The notes beneath the pieces were generated by a model that was not told where the DNA came from, did no database searches, and was given only the letters and a program-made list of their open reading frames with translations. Position numbers and translations under genes: made by a program. 64,000 nt of DNA from Casuarina equisetifolia (taxonomy: Eukaryota; Streptophyta; Magnoliopsida; Fagales; Casuarinaceae): NCBI GenBank assembly GCA_028551475.1, contig CM052354.1:10127172-10191171 (forward strand), in the 5' to 3' direction. Positions 23,404 through 37,319 of the stretch are shown here, piece after piece. The first letter of the stretch is position 1. Every line of letters begins with the position of its first letter.

Positions 23404-26400
23404 ATGGCATTCATGGCAGGGCCATCCTTTCCTCTAGTCTTGTGTCTCGTTTTAATGCTGTCATGCATGCTTCAATCGGCCCAAAGTTCCAGCAGCTTTA
23501 CTGATCAATCAGCTCTTGTTGCCTTCAAGTCTAAAATTAGTTCCAGTCCAAACGAAACTGTCTTGGCTGGTAACTGGTCCACGGGAACGAACTTCTGCAG
23601 TTGGATTGGGGTCTTATGTAGCCGACGCAGGCAAAGAGTGACAGCTTTGAACCTTTCTGACATGGGTCTCCAAGGCACCATTTCCCCTGAGATTGGTAAC
23701 CTGTCCTTCCTGGTCTCCCTTGATCTTTCTAACAACAACTTCTTTGATATTATTCCACCTGAGATCAGTCATCTCCGTCGATTAAGAATGCTTCGGCTGT
23801 CATCCAACTTATTGGAAGGTAGCATTCCACCAACAGTGCATAATTGTCAGAAACTTCAAGAAATAGATCTTAGTTCAAACCGCCTCACGGGTCCACTTCC
23901 TTTTGACATATTCAACATATCTTCTTTGATCAAAATTCGTCTATACACAAATCACTTGTCCGGAACTCTTCCAATGGATCTTTGCAGTCACTGTCCTAAT
24001 CTTCAAAGACTGGTTCTTTCTGATAATGAGTTCAGCGGCCGACTTCCTTCACAGGTGAATCTCTGTAGAGAGCTTAAATACTTACATCTACAACAAAATA
24101 AATTTCATGGGAGTATTCCGGAAGGTTTTGGTAGTTTGGAAAAGCTCGAAAGCCTAAGTCTTCGAGAGAATATGCTGACTGGTAATATACCTGCAACCAT
24201 AGGTAATTTGTCTAGGCTATATGAGTTTGTAATTGACATTAACAACATCAACGGAAGCATTCCGATCGATCTATGGCTTCTTCCGAACATTATGATACTG
24301 GAGCTTGAAGGGAACCAGCTCACAGGGGAAATACCTAAACAGATTTTCAATACTTCCTCTCTAATGGCATTCTCTGTGGCGTATAATTCCTTCACTGGGA
24401 GTCTTCCATCAGATACAGAGTTTTTCTGCCCCAATCTATATTATTTTATCATTTCTGCCAATAAAATTAGTGGTCGAATCCCATCGCGTCTTTCCAACTG
24501 TTCCAATCTGGTCGACGTAGGTCTTGGTGGAAACTTGTTCTCTGGACCAGTGCCCAAAAGTCTTGGAAAGTTGCAGTATCTAGAAAAACTGTTTCTAAAT
24601 GATAATCAGCTAAAAGAGGATCCCGGAGATCAGAATTATAGTTTCCTTTCATTTTTATCTAATTGCATATCTTTGAAAGAATTGTGGATAGGCTACAATC
24701 CCTTGAATATTACACTTTCGGATTCCATTGGAAACTTTTCAGGTTCTCTGAACACCTTTTTTGCTGCTGAAAGCCAAATTCAGGGTCACATCCCTATGGG
24801 AATTGGTTCCTTGAAAGGCTTGCTGTTGCTTGATTTGGGCAATAACAGCTTACATGGAGACATTCCGTCAACATTTGCAAGATTGAAGAACCTCCAAAGG
24901 TTGTATCTTGAGAAAAACAATATTGAAGGATTCATTCCAGAAGTCCTGTGTCAGCTAAGGAATCTGGGAGAGTTAGATCTATCAAATAACAAAATGTCTG
25001 GATCTATCCCAAATTGCACTGGAAATCTTAGTCGTTTGCAAAAGCTGAACCTCAGTAACAACAGACTGGAATCATCGATACCATTAGGTTTATGGTGCCT
25101 TGAAAGCATGTTGTCCTTGGATATGTCAATGAATTCCCTTGGTGGATATTTGTCCCCAGACATGAAAAGTTCAGAGACAATTGAACATGTAGATTTGTCT
25201 CGAAACAAACTTACTGGAGATGTTCCAAGAATCTTTGGAGCCTTTGAGAGTCTAAACTATCTTGACTTGTCCATCAACTCATTTCAAGGACACATTCCAG
25301 AGTCATTTGGAGCTTAAAAGGATTGGATATGTTAAACCTTTCACACAATAATCTGTCAGGTAAAATTCCTAAGTCTCTTGAAACACTTACATCTCAAGTA
25401 CTTGAATCTTTCTTTCAACGAGCTGTCAGGAGAGATTCCATCAGGTGGGCCATTTGCAAACTTCACAGCTGAATCATTTTTAGGCAACAGAGCACTCTGT
25501 GGGAATCCAGTTTTCAGAGTTTCACCTTGTCCAAAACCAGGCCCCGGAGAGTCAAGGATAAAACAAATTTTCCTCAATTTTTTTCTTCCTGTCATCGCTA
25601 CAATAATAATATTTCTGGCACTAGTTTATATGCTGAGAAGACACCGGAAAAGAAACTCGCCTGTTTCAAGTTTACCAGAATCATTTCCTGCATTGGAGCA
25701 TAGAATGGTATCATATCAAGAACTTTGCCAAGGGACAAACAGTTTCTGTGAAAGCAACTTGCTTGGAGTTGGAGGTTTTGGTTCTGTGTACAAAGCAATT
25801 CTATATGACGGAACTGTTGTTGCTGTCAAAGTCTTAAATTTGCAGTTGGTTGGTGCTTTCAAAAGTTTTGATACAGAATGCGAGGTGTTGAGGGCAATCC
25901 GACACAGGAATCTTGTTAAAGTCATAAGTAGTTGTTCCAATCCTGAATTCATAGCTTTGGTTCTACAGTATATGTCGAACGGCAGCCTTGAAAGGTGGTT
26001 GTACTCTTACAATTACTGCTTGAATCTTCTGCAGAGAGTTAACATTATGATTGATGTTGCATCAGCCTTGGACTACCTCCATCACGGTCGATCAGAATCT
26101 CTGGTGCACTGTGATTTGAAGCCCACTAATATTCTTTTGGATGACAACATGGTTGCACATGTAAGTGACTTTGGCATCTCAAAGATTTTGCTCGAAAACA
26201 AGGATGAGACACGAACCAGAACTCTTGGTACACTTGGCTACATTGCACCAGGTACATGCATTCTCACTTCCATTTAGTCCATTTTTAAATGCTAACCATC
26301 CGCAAATGCAACCACTTTTGGTTTGGCTTGTCTTTTACGTTGGAATATGTGGGTTATTTTTTGTTTCCTGTGTAGAGTATGGTTCAGAAGGAAGAGTATC

Positions 26401-26704
26401 CATCAAAGGGGACGTTTATAGCTACGGTGTCACAAGGAAGAAACCCACCAGTGACATGTTTGCTGGGGGATTGACTCTGAGGGAGTGGATAAATGCATCA
26501 CTGCCTGAAAAGATGATGGAAATTGTTGATGATGGCTTACTAAGAATTGAAGCTGGAAGAGATGCGGTTTCCATGCAAAATATTATTTCTTCCATCTTGG
26601 ACTTAGGCCTAAAATGCTCTGAGGAGTTACCGGATGCAAGAATCGATCTCAAAGAAGTGCTTGCTAAGCTTAACAAAATTAAATTGACATTGTCTGGGAC
26701 CTGA
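23404..26704 (+). pseudogene. LRR receptor-like kinase, copy A (LRR-XII type), disrupted
   Basis: Plasma-membrane receptor kinase of the class that includes FLS2, EFR and Xa21, which sense microbial patterns. MAFMAGPSFPLVLCLVLML is a signal peptide, followed by an LRR N-terminal cap (DQSALVAFKSKI..NWSTGTNFCSWIGVLC) and about twenty LRRs. A one-base loss near 25310 (copy B has ggaagcttga, here ggagcttaa) ends the frame at 25317, and a second shift lies near 25378-25390. The frame resumes with the last LRR, a TM helix (IFLNFFLPVIATIIIFLALVYML) and the kinase: VGGFGSVYKA, VAVKV, HCDLKPTN (non-RD), DFGISK, GTLGYIAP. A GT-AG intron at 26252-26375 sits at the usual subfamily position. The last exon reads GDVYSYGVTRKKPT, lacking about seven residues that family members have between YG and RKKPT. 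No working receptor is expected. Confidence 0.9.
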
Positions 26705-29700
26705 AACAGAGGTGTCTAATAATCTTTGAATACGGTTTTGCTTTGTTGATCTTTGTGATTCTGTGAACTACTTACAATTTTTATTTTAGAGATATGTGTG
26801 ACTGTAAGAAAAAAAAGCTTGTGATTTTCTATAATCTTGTACTTGATCATTTCATCCTTTTTTTTCTTCCTTATTCTTTCCACTGACATCATTTCCACTT
26901 GTTCTTTTTTCTTTTTCTTCTTTCATTTGGTTGTCTAATTCAATGAATGTGTTATAACCTGCGACAACAATGGGAAAGCATAAGAATCGACCCATCTGTG
27001 GCCTTCTTGTGTTCATGAACTTATTATTCCTTTTCTCTTAATTTATCTCACTTTATATATCTCTTCTCCCTCTACAAGGGAATTAAAGAATGGCAAAAGA
27101 ATTTTGGGTAGGGAGAAAGAAAAAAGAAACATAGAGAAGTATTGGCAAAAGGCAATGGAGCTTTCAAACTTGGAACACCCCAACTTAGAAATATCATTTC
27201 ATGATTTATGATTGCCGAGTTAATGTAGCTAGAAATTAAGTTGGCATCCGAAAATAACAATTTTAGAAAGAAAAGAAAAAAAAATTTAATTTAGGAAATC
27301 ATCGTGACTAAGAAAGTTTGCATTTAGCTTTAAGGGAGTAAAGGAATGTATGGCTAGTAAGGAGATTAAATTCCTTTCAGCTTAAACCAACTTCAATATC
27401 AATGACCTGCAATGCACTAATTTTAATCTTACCGATCACTAATTGTTGATTGACTCATATTTTTTCATAAATTCCAAATGATGCAATATTCTACTCATTA
27501 AAGTTATACAATTTATCTTACTAGGATTTATTTATCGCTTTAGAATAAGTCTACCGTTGCACATTAGAGAGCATTTTTTTAGTACAAAGTTGTTTGTGTA
27601 GAGTTATTTTTAGTAGTAATTTCAATGGTTACAATAAATTTTAATTTCCCATTTTATAGAATCAGTTTATAAGATGTTGATTGCCTATAAGGTTAGAATG
27701 TAATTTTATGTAGAAAAAAATTTATCAAATCAAATATTAATATTGTAAGAGAGACTCTTTTTTTTTTGTCTTTTTATTTATTTATTGGGAGGAAAGGAAT
27801 GGGAAAGGTCTGAATCCCAAGTTATGGTTTCCTGAAGTCCCAACCTGTTGGAATTGCCGGTCAGAATACCTTTTGGGTTATTACTGAACCAAGCTAGAAT
27901 CCCAGTAATTTACAATCTATAAATAAAGGACAAGGATTTCTAGTCCTTTTTTTGTCCTTTTTCTTAAAAAAAAAAAAAAACTGGAGCCCTCCACTTTTCT
28001 AATCTTCTTTTGGGGGTCAGGTGGCAGTACATCTATTTCCCTTTTAGCATAACTCTTTGCAATGACTAGAACTTTTTCATGATCAATCTGCAGAAATACT
28101 GGTTGGCAAACTAAACTAGGTGGACCGGCTTGGATTGTCTGTCCAATTCTAGAACCACCATGTATTATAGAAAGTTAGAATCTATATTGCAGAAACTTCG
28201 ATGTTTGATCAAAACTATCAATGAGTTAAATACCCAGAGAAGTTTGGAGACAATTCGAGATCCCACATTGATTAGTATCACTTTCAAGAACCTTTTCCTC
28301 CAACCCCATCCCCTTCTCTTCACTGCCCACCATAAATAGCTACATCCCCCACTAAAGCCTCCTCCAAGCTTAAAAACTTGGCATTTCCTTCTAAAGCCTT
28401 AGAAAGGTCTCTTTTTGGTTCCCTCAAGGAATTTTCTGGCTTAGCACATGCGCATGTGTCCGCAACACCAGTATAAGGCACATTTTCAAGTAAAAAATCA
28501 ATACATTTTCAATAGTACTTATAGATGTTCAAACATCTATTTTCATTATATTAAATATGGATTAACGAAGAAGGAAGGATTGAATTGGTTTTTTCTTTTA
28601 GTTTGATCCACTCTTCACCTACCTTAATAATGATTGGAGGAGGTGGCTTAACTTTTCTTGTGAGAAATCTGATAGAGCTTCTGAGTTTTGATTAAGGCAT
28701 TGAATAAATTGGATTCAATCAATCACAAGGTCGGATACATTAACTTGGGGAGGGAAGGGATAGATTGGTTATTCAACCATTTGAAACAAATGCCAAAGGT
28801 TTTAAAAAGTTTAGAAGGCAAAGGAAAATGGATACTGATCCTAACTTATATCAAATTAAATATGTCAATAAGCACCTAACTTAGTGATAAGCAAATACTT
28901 CTTCATTTCATATTTAACATTTTTTTAAAAAAAGAAAAAGAAAGATATCTAATTAAATATTAAAATTAAACATCATATACCGTTATTATCTTTTTGAAAC
29001 ATTGAGAGTCTAAAGGAAATGATCAGACCTATATTAGGCCAACATGTCCACGAAAAGACAAAAGCCTTACTAAAAACGAGAAAACATTTAAACAAGCTTA
29101 TAAACAAGAACTGTATAAAGACATGAGAATTGGGAATGTCAAAGACCATGTTGACCATCGGATTGAGACGCCTAGTCGTTTCCATTAGGCACCTTTTGGA
29201 AACAACGAGACATATTGGAGAATTTTTATTTGGAGAAGCCATGGTTAAACCTTAAGAGCTTGCTTATATTCTGCGCACAAAAATATGGAGTATAAGACAT
29301 GCACTTAACACAAATAAGCTAATCTCTAGAACCAGTAAAAGGTTCATGTATTTTTCTTCTAATCTAATGATGACTTTAACTGAAGGGTGAAAGACTGCGT
29401 GAGATACGTGAAGAACCAAAATAAAAAAAAGGTGACCTTGTTAAATAAGAAGGCATCATGCTGGGGTAGATTCGAGATCGTTCCAGAACGTGCGCTCCTG
29501 AAGCCCGCAACTTTCCTTTCTGGTCTCCTTCTCTCTGGTGTTGGTCTGAGTACTGTGTAGCGTTTTCATGTTCTATTTCGTGCTCTTCCTGTTCTTTTCG
29601 CGAGTAAAAGATCTCCAGTTTTTGTTTCTGGGTTTTCTTTCTTGATTCGACAAAAATGACCCAGTAAGAAAACCAATCGTAAAAAGGTAGTGCTTTCTCA

Positions 29701-30234
29701 AAACTTGCACCTAAATCATGAGCCTTTCTGAATCTGGTAGTGTTGGCCTGAGCAGGGTGCATAAAGTAACAGCTTCTCTTATGTCAGATGTGGAGATGGA
29801 TCCACAGGTTTGTGGCTTATTCTCCCTCATGCCTACTAATTCCATCTCACATCCACCAGGTGCTTATGCACTTGTATCGTAGGCCTCTCTGATTTCGATA
29901 GATTGGCCTTTGAGCGAAGGTTCATAAATCAAGAACTTTGTAGTCAGAAGCAGCCAGACAACTGCTGAGATGGATCCACAGATGAACGGCTTCGATTGCT
30001 GTTTGTCTACTGATTCCATCTCACATTTCGGCGTAACCCCACTAGTATAAACTCGAATTACATTAATCATCTGTGCTTAGTCTTTTGTTGAACACATATT
30101 TACATGCATAAGTGATCTGTTTTGAAATATTTTGGCCCTAGATGCATGGATATTGCTAGGATAATAATGGTAATTGCTTTGAGACTAACTTCTTAGTTGA
30201 AAATTGAAATCCTCTTTGGTCTGATGTGGTCTTT
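26705..30234. other. Gene-free stretch between module copies A and B
   Basis: No gene that I can support. Near 27914-27926 is a TATA-like 'ctataaataaagga', followed by a pyrimidine and A-rich stretch, but no frame follows it. At 29481-29490 GTTCCAGAAC resembles a heat-shock element core. About 60 bp near 29785 ('gagatggatccacag' to 'ttccatctcacat') is repeated imperfectly near 29968. The 128-residue minus frame at 29376-29762 has no motif I recognise. Confidence 0.5.
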
Positions 30235-32049
30235 CGAAGACCATAAGAAGGTCTATATATGTTGGTCTGATGTGGTTTTGAGGTTGGAGTTACAGGGTGC
30301 AGCTGGTGTGTTCTTGGTATCCTAAATGTTTCTTTGTGCGTCTACCTTTTTTGTCTCTACTTATGCTGAAGATTTCCTGTTTTAACATTCATATTTGGTT
30401 ACCAAGAAAGGTTGGGAAAGAATGGAAAGTGAGGGAAAATTTAAATGTCTATGCTATGCTTCTTAAAGAGCGGACTTCCAGGATATGAAAGAAGAAAGTC
30501 AAGTACAGAGGAAGAATTCAATTGCAGGTGAGAAGGCGAGGACCCTCTGGAACATCACTTCAATTTGAAGAGTTTCATATTTGTGTCCAGCAGCTTGGGA
30601 TCCTGCAAGAAGGGCTTCATGCAATTTTCTAAATTGAAGATCTTGCACGGAAGATTTGTTGAAATTCTCGATAATGTTGAATTTGTGAGAGCACCTAACC
30701 ATTTGTGACCACGTGGTCCAATTTAATTGCAATTCTTCAGCGAGAAATTAATTACATTTTGCTTATCAAATTCCTTTACTTTCTTTAAACCTACAGCTAT
30801 GACTCATTAAATTGAGTAAGCATTAAAGCCAAATAATTAGTCATTCTTAAAGTTGATGGACCTGTTCAACATGGAATTTGAATAATATGAACTCAATTAA
30901 TGTTATTAGTTCAGCAATTTACAATTTTTTTTTGACACCTAAATTTATACACGTGAGTGTCGAATTCAAAACTAGGAACTCCAAGTTAAAAAAATGTATG
31001 CTTTTTTAATATAATTTTTAACCTAGTATCAAAACCAAGATTAAGCATAGCACCTCATTATTCATGAGTAAAGATTCCCATAAAAAATGCTTCCTTGTAA
31101 AAAAGAAAATAATTTCCACATTGGGGGTGAGAGATGGGTTAAATTATATATGTAATTATAATCACACAATTGATTTGGGTTTGATTTATGATGCAACTAT
31201 GCAACATTATCTTAATCTATTATGTTTTATGAACTTTAGCAACGATTAGTTCATGACCATTACTCAATCAACAATTTTTCTCTTATCGTTGGCCTAATAG
31301 ATTTAGCTATCCATTATAACCTCATTTTTAAAAAATCTATTAATAATGTTAAGTATGAGAGTTATACATTAAAAAGATATAATATTTATGTAATGCTTAT
31401 ATGTAGAAATATTCTACTAATTGAACTAATATTTGTATTTGACTTTAGGCTTTATAATATAATATTATAGCCCAAGTTAATTTTTTTTAGACCTCATTTA
31501 AAGTTAAGTTTTTTATTTATACTCAGTGTGTGAGAGAGCATCTATAAGCCTTAAATTTGCTTGTATGTGGAAACTATTGGAGAAAAAAGTGCAGAGAAAC
31601 TCCTTGGAAATTAAAATCCTGCACTTTCAAAAAAGCAGAACTCCAAGAATGGTTCATGATGGAAAAAACGACAAGCAAATGAGCCTGCAGCACAAGCACA
31701 ACTAAGTCAAGCCAGATTCCGTGCATGTCCCGTTAATAATTTGAGAATAATTTGGCCACTTTTGCTTCCTCGTGCATTGTTTTCTTGGTTTACGTTGACA
31801 GGAGAGGGATTTTGGTACATGAGTTGCTTAGACTCGCCAGAGACTTTTTTGAATGCAAATTCTGGTGTAGACAAAGACTTGACCCAAGCTATTCCCCGAA
31901 AGCTGAAGATGCACTGTTTCACCGGCACAAGATAAGCAGCTTAAACGCACTATTATTCTCACAGCTTTATTGGTAAACTCGATCCCTTCTCTCTTTCTGT
32001 GTATCGTGCATTTTCATGGTGTTCATGGCAGGGCCATTCCTTCCTCTAG
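30235..32049 (+). repeat. Receptor-kinase module, copy B, upstream region
   Basis: Matches copy C (57765-59600) along nearly its whole length, starting around 'gttttgaggttggagttaca' and including 'ccagcagcttgggatcctgc' and 'gcgagaaattaattacattt'. From 31010 it also matches copy A. The gene start lies near its right end (ATG at 32016). The LINE interrupts at 32050. Confidence 0.85.
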
Positions 32050-32062
32050 TTTTTTTTTTTTT
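32050..32062 (-). other. LINE poly(A) tail
   Basis: Thirteen T on the plus strand mark the 3' end of the minus-strand LINE, as expected from target-primed reverse transcription. Confidence 0.85.
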
Positions 32063-32148
32063 GGTTTTTAATGTAAATTGCATTAATGAAATTAATATAC
32101 AAAAGTACAGGAGCATATCCCAGTATTACAACAATTTTCAAAAGTAAA

Positions 32149-35100
32149 CTAAGAGTAAGCAAAAATAGAGGTTGGAAGCCTCCAAATCTCACTAAAAAAT
32201 ATATTACCTTGAGAGGGTTTGATATTGTGAAGTAGAGAAGCTCTCCCTCGTACAATTTTTTTTACTTTAGCCAACAAAATTGGAATGTCAACTAATATAT
32301 TTTGAAATCTTCTTCTATTCCTTTCTACCCAAATGCAATAAATACAAGCTAGAAAGGATATTTTAAGAAGTTTTGCAGCCAAATCTTTACCTTTTGATGC
32401 TTTAATCATCCAGTTTAATTCTTCATTCCATCCTCTGATGTGACGTCGAATTCCATTTTGAGCAAGGATATTTTTCCAAATTACCATTGTGCAAGGACAT
32501 TCAAAAAAGAGATGACTCTTGTTTTCTACTTGAACCTGACAAAAATCATAGTATTGGTTAATTGTAGGAAGCCATTGTACCATTCTCTCTGTTGTAGAAA
32601 GTTGATCATGGCAAACTAGCCATCTAATAAAGTTATGCTTGTAAATCCCACCAGTCCAAATTAGATCATACCAATCTACTTTTTCATTAACTGGTTGTAG
32701 GTCTTGATAAGTAGCTTTGCAACAGTAGGCAGAGCTAGAAAGAACTGAGGTAAGCATAGGCCTTAACTTGAGGAGGCCTCTCCAACTCCATGCCATTGAA
32801 CCTTTGATTTGAATCTGCATTAATGAAATTCTTTTACATTTAGTGCTATGTATTCACTTACTCCATAATGATTCATCTGGTTGATTTATGAGAGTCCAAA
32901 ATATACGTCCTAGAAGAACTTTATTCCAAAGTTTAAGGTTCGACAATCCCAATCCCCCTTCCTTCTTTGGTGAGCAGACTATTTGCCAAGCAATTTTGTG
33001 GGAATGTTGTATATCCATACTTCCTGCCCATAAAAAGTTCCTAATCTTTTTCTCTATTTCATAAATTGTTTGCTTTGGCAGTAGAAAAACTTGCATCCAA
33101 AAAGTACATGTAGAAATTAGAACTGATTTTGATAACTGCAATCTTCCAGCAAAGCTTAGATGCTTCATTCCCCAACCTTCTATTCTGCTAAATATTTTAT
33201 CTGTCAAACCTTTGCAGTCAGCATGAGTAAGTTTTTTTGTAATCAATGGAACTCCAAGATATCGAATGGGGAGAGTACCCATGGGAAAAGGTGAGTGATC
33301 TAAGATGAAAAGCTGTTCTTGTTCTGATAATCCTGAGAAGAATATTTAGCATTTACTTGGATTATAATGAAGACCTATAAGTTCACCAAACTCCTCCAAA
33401 GCTTCTATAAGACAAAGCACTGAATTTACATCTCCATGAGAAAAAAGAAACAGATCATCAGCAAAACACAAATGGGTGATTTTCTCATTCTTACATCGCC
33501 AATGGAACTTAAAACCTGTTGTGGAGGTTTTTGCGATAATAATTCTGTTTAGCATTTCCATAACAAGTACAAATAGATAAGGGGATAATAGGTTTCCCTG
33601 TCTCAATCCATTGGTACCTTCAAAGTAACCATCATGTTCTTCATTGAAATTTACTAAGAACCTTGTTGTAGAAATGCATTCTCCTATCAGATCAACTACA
33701 TGTTGAGGAGTATTAATAGCTTTTAGAATCCCTAATATAGCTTCCCACTTAACCATATCATATGCTTTCATGAGATCAATTTTGATGGCCACACGCTTAC
33801 CTTTATCATCTTTATGATAATTGTGAAGTAATTTCTGACATAGCATAATATTCTCAAAGATCTGGCGTCCTTTAATGAATGCAGTTTGGTTTTGGCTAAC
33901 TACTGATGGAATGATCACATTCAACTTCCCAACTAACATCTTAGATATAATCTTGTAAAGAACATTGCAACATGCTATTAGTCTATAATCTTTATTGCCA
34001 CAAGGATTAGGAACCTTTGGAATTAAGGATAACAATGTAGAGTTTATAACCTTCAACATCTTCCTAGATGAGAAGAACTCTGATATAACATCTTCTATGT
34101 TTCTTCCAATGATAGGCCAAGCTTTCTTATAAAAGAAGCTATTATACCCATATGGTCCAAGAGCTTTAAAATCATGAATACCCCAAAGAGCTTTAAGAAC
34201 ATCTGAATGTTCAAATCTTATTGAACTAAAAAGTGTACTTACATCATCACCATGAAATAAACATGTGTACCTTTCACAGTTGGTGAAGTTCCTACTGGCA
34301 TTACCAAGAATAGATTTATAATATGCAATAATAGCAGTTTTCAAGTCCTCTTCTTCTGTGATAACTGATCCATCTTCTAGAACTAGTCTGCAAATTCTAT
34401 TTTGAGCTCTCCTTCTCATCAATGACGCAAAAAAAATTTTGCTATTATTATCTCCTTCTTTTAACCATAAGTTCTTTGATTTCTGTTTGAAAAGGATTTC
34501 TTCATGTTTACTCATAGCAAGTAACTTCTCTAGCTGTATCTTTTCCTCAGCACGAGTATCAGGACAATAAGGATTAAGCTTTAATCTGTCTTGCAACAGC
34601 TGTAAGTTTTCTGTAGTATTCTTTATATTCTTATTCAAATCACCAAATTGTGCTGCATTCAGCTTCTTGAGAGGGATCTTCAACACTTTTAATTTCTGTA
34701 CCACCTGAAACATTTTTGAGCCTACTATTTCACGTTGCCATATTGATCCAACTGTAACCATGAAATCTGGGGTAGTAGTCCCGAAATTATAGAATCTAAA
34801 TGAAGAATTTTTCTTGTGAGCATTGTTGCCAAATTTAACTAGACATGGAGAATGATCTGATGCTCTAGGGAGCAAAAATTCAATAGCTAAGTTTCCAAAT
34901 TTATGAATCCATTCCCCATTAGTAAGAGCTCTATTAATTTTACTAGCTCTAAGACTAGCTCCTGATCCTTTATTCGTCCATGTGAATAGTGGACCTGAAT
35001 AAGGGGGTTCAATCAATGCCATATTCTCAATTATTTCATTCAATTCTGTCATTCCTTGTGTCTATCTGACATTAGGCCCAATACGCTCACTTGTATTCCT

Positions 35101-35535
35101 TATTTCATTGAAATCACCCATAATTAACCAAGGAGTATCATTCACATAAAGATTATAAAAGCTAGTAAGATTAGCCCATAAGTTCCTTTGTTCAATCTCC
35201 AGGTTATTTGCATAAATAGCAAACAAGAAGTATGGGTGCATACTAGATCTTTCAATATAGCAATGGATGACTTGAGATGAAGAATCTCTAACTGTAAGTT
35301 GAAAATCAGAAGCTTTCCAAAGTATCCAAATTCTACCAAGACTACTAGACCTGTAATTATGGACATAATTCCAATCTGCAAATCCTTCCTTCATAATTAT
35401 ATCAGCATTTTCTTCTTTGACTCTATGTTCAATCAAGATAATAATTTGGGGGCAATGGGACTTAATAAAATCAATAATCTCCTTTAATCTAGGGCTTTTG
35501 TTTAAGCCCCTAACATTCCATGATAGTACTTTCAT
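32149..35535 (-). pseudogene. LINE ORF2: endonuclease and reverse transcriptase
   Basis: Starts at 35535 with MKVLSWNVRGLNKSPRLKEI, the usual plant L1 endonuclease start, then IEHRVKE and WLIMGDFNEI. The RT follows, with DYRLIACCNVLYKIISKMLV, IKGRQIFENIML, GLRQGNLLSPYLF and FADDLFLF (33465-33445). The C-terminus is the zinc-binding zf-RVT region (IRWLVCHDQLSTTERM..C..HLFFECP..IW). In-frame stops lie at 35062-35064 (TAG), 33346-33348 (TAA) and 32854-32856 (TGA); the last probably replaces a tryptophan (TGG to TGA). The frame otherwise runs through all three. ORF2 begins inside the end of ORF1. Confidence 0.93.
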
Positions 35536-36901
35536 TTATTGGATGATTATCCTTTTCCTCAATCCCCACATGCTTTATAATAGGATCAGTCATTGTATCC
35601 TCTTCCAGTAATGCAAATTTATTGTGAGATATGATATTTTGTACCTTATCCTTTTTTCCCCCAGATGTTCCAATTTTTTTAGTGCTTGTAGTAGATTTAG
35701 TATTTACAACTATATCCTTCCCTTTTACATTCTCCATCTCACTTGTAATTGAATTAGACTCTATAGTAATGATTTGGACAGGATGCTCTTTAGCCAAGTG
35801 TTGACTATTTAGAGAATTATCAATCTGAGGGTTTTGGGTTAAAGGAGTAACATTTTTTTTACGTACCCAAACTTCTTTCTTTGTTGCAATACATTCTTTG
35901 TGTCCAAAGCTATTACAAATCTTGCATTTCTTAGGAATCCAACAATATTCAACATGTACTTCATAAGGTTCATCTCCTCCCATATCAATATCAAACTTTT
36001 CAGGGAATTCACTATTGATATCCATCATAATACATACTTTAGCATATGATAATCGAAGTTTTTGTTCAGTGGCCTTATCCATGTATAAAGGCTTACCCAA
36101 CACGCTACTCACATAGCTCATACCTTTATTAGTCCATAGTACATAAGGCACATTATATAAACACACCCAAATAGGAACTGCAGAGATTTTTGCCTTCTCC
36201 AATCTAATAAGGGGATGCCATTTTTGAATAAAAAGTGGCCTACCAGTAATATCCCATATTCCAACTTCCATAACCTCTTCCATTTTCTTCATATTCGAAA
36301 AACGAAAGAAAAAGAACCTTTCATTAGTAGCTAAGGCTACTGATAGATTCTCTTTTCCCCACAATTTTTCTACAATACCCTTCACTAAATAATAAGAAAT
36401 ATTTTCAGTCAAGAAATATCCCACAAGGCAATTTGCAAAGTGATTTTTCCCTTCCTCAATAGCTTCTGGCGGAGGTTTAATAAGAAGTTTTTTCCCTTCA
36501 TTGGAGGAAGGATGATAATTTAATTTTGCTGTTTTCATAAGATTATCCATTACAATATGTTCCCAAGACAACCTAGAGTTCCTATTAGTTGAGTTGATAT
36601 TTTGGCCTATTATTCCATTTAGTGAGCTATTTCCTTGAACTTTGTCTCCCACACTAACATTTACATCCACAGTATCACAATCACCAACAATTTCAGTAGA
36701 ATGAGGGCTCACAGGTTTACCTTAAGTATCCAAATTTGACTTGAAGAGTGAACCTGTAATTTCAGCTGCAATCTCAGATTTTGAGGTGTTTGAGGCTTTA
36801 GTAACATTTGTCATTTTTCCACTATGCGTACGTGCCATCAATTCAGATAAATTTTGTCTTCGATTGACAGAACGAGCTTCAGGTTCTACCAACTTTACCA
36901 T
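35510..36901 (-). pseudogene. LINE ORF1: DUF4283-type RNA-binding protein
   Basis: The start at 36901 (MVKLVEPEARSVNRRQNLSE) is in frame with the long open part through a single TAA at 36722-36724, about residue 60. The body has the plant ORF1 fold region (LVGYFLTENISYYLVKGIVEKLWG.., RFFFFRFSN..VGIWDITGRPLFIQKWHP) and one zinc knuckle (CKICNSFGHKEC). This protein would bind the LINE RNA as part of the retrotransposition particle. The last 26 bases overlap the start of ORF2 in another frame. Confidence 0.9.
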
Positions 36902-37319
36902 AAGTAGGTTGTAGGAGAACTAATTGATGGTTGAGAGAAGTACTCTGCATCCACCACTACCCAATTCAATTCCTACGAAGGTAAAGTCCGAGTACACTGC
37001 CCTTCGCCTGTCTTCTTTGTTTTACTTCATCATACCGTGGTCACCATCACTTGCTTCACCGCTGTAGGCATGCGACCCACTCACCACCAACAACCAGACA
37101 CAACTTGACCCACTGATCCTCTCTCTTCCAGTAAGCCCAGCTATCACCAACAACAAACCAACGTTCACCCAAATCCCACAACCACCGATAGGATCTTGTC
37201 TCCCGTTGATCTGCTCTGCCACCGACCAGTTCTACCTCACGCCGAGAGTCTAAGAGAGAAAAGTTATTATGAAAATTGAGATGCAGAAAAGGCTTGGGAC
37301 AAAAATAGGGCGAAGTAAA

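Noticed and set aside
27914..27926. TATA-like 'ctataaataaagga'
   Set aside because: No reading frame or splice pattern follows within reach, and such strings are common in AT-rich DNA. Kept only as a note.
29376..29762. Minus-strand frame of 128 residues
   Set aside because: No recognisable domain, odd composition and no related copy in the window. Not enough to call a gene.
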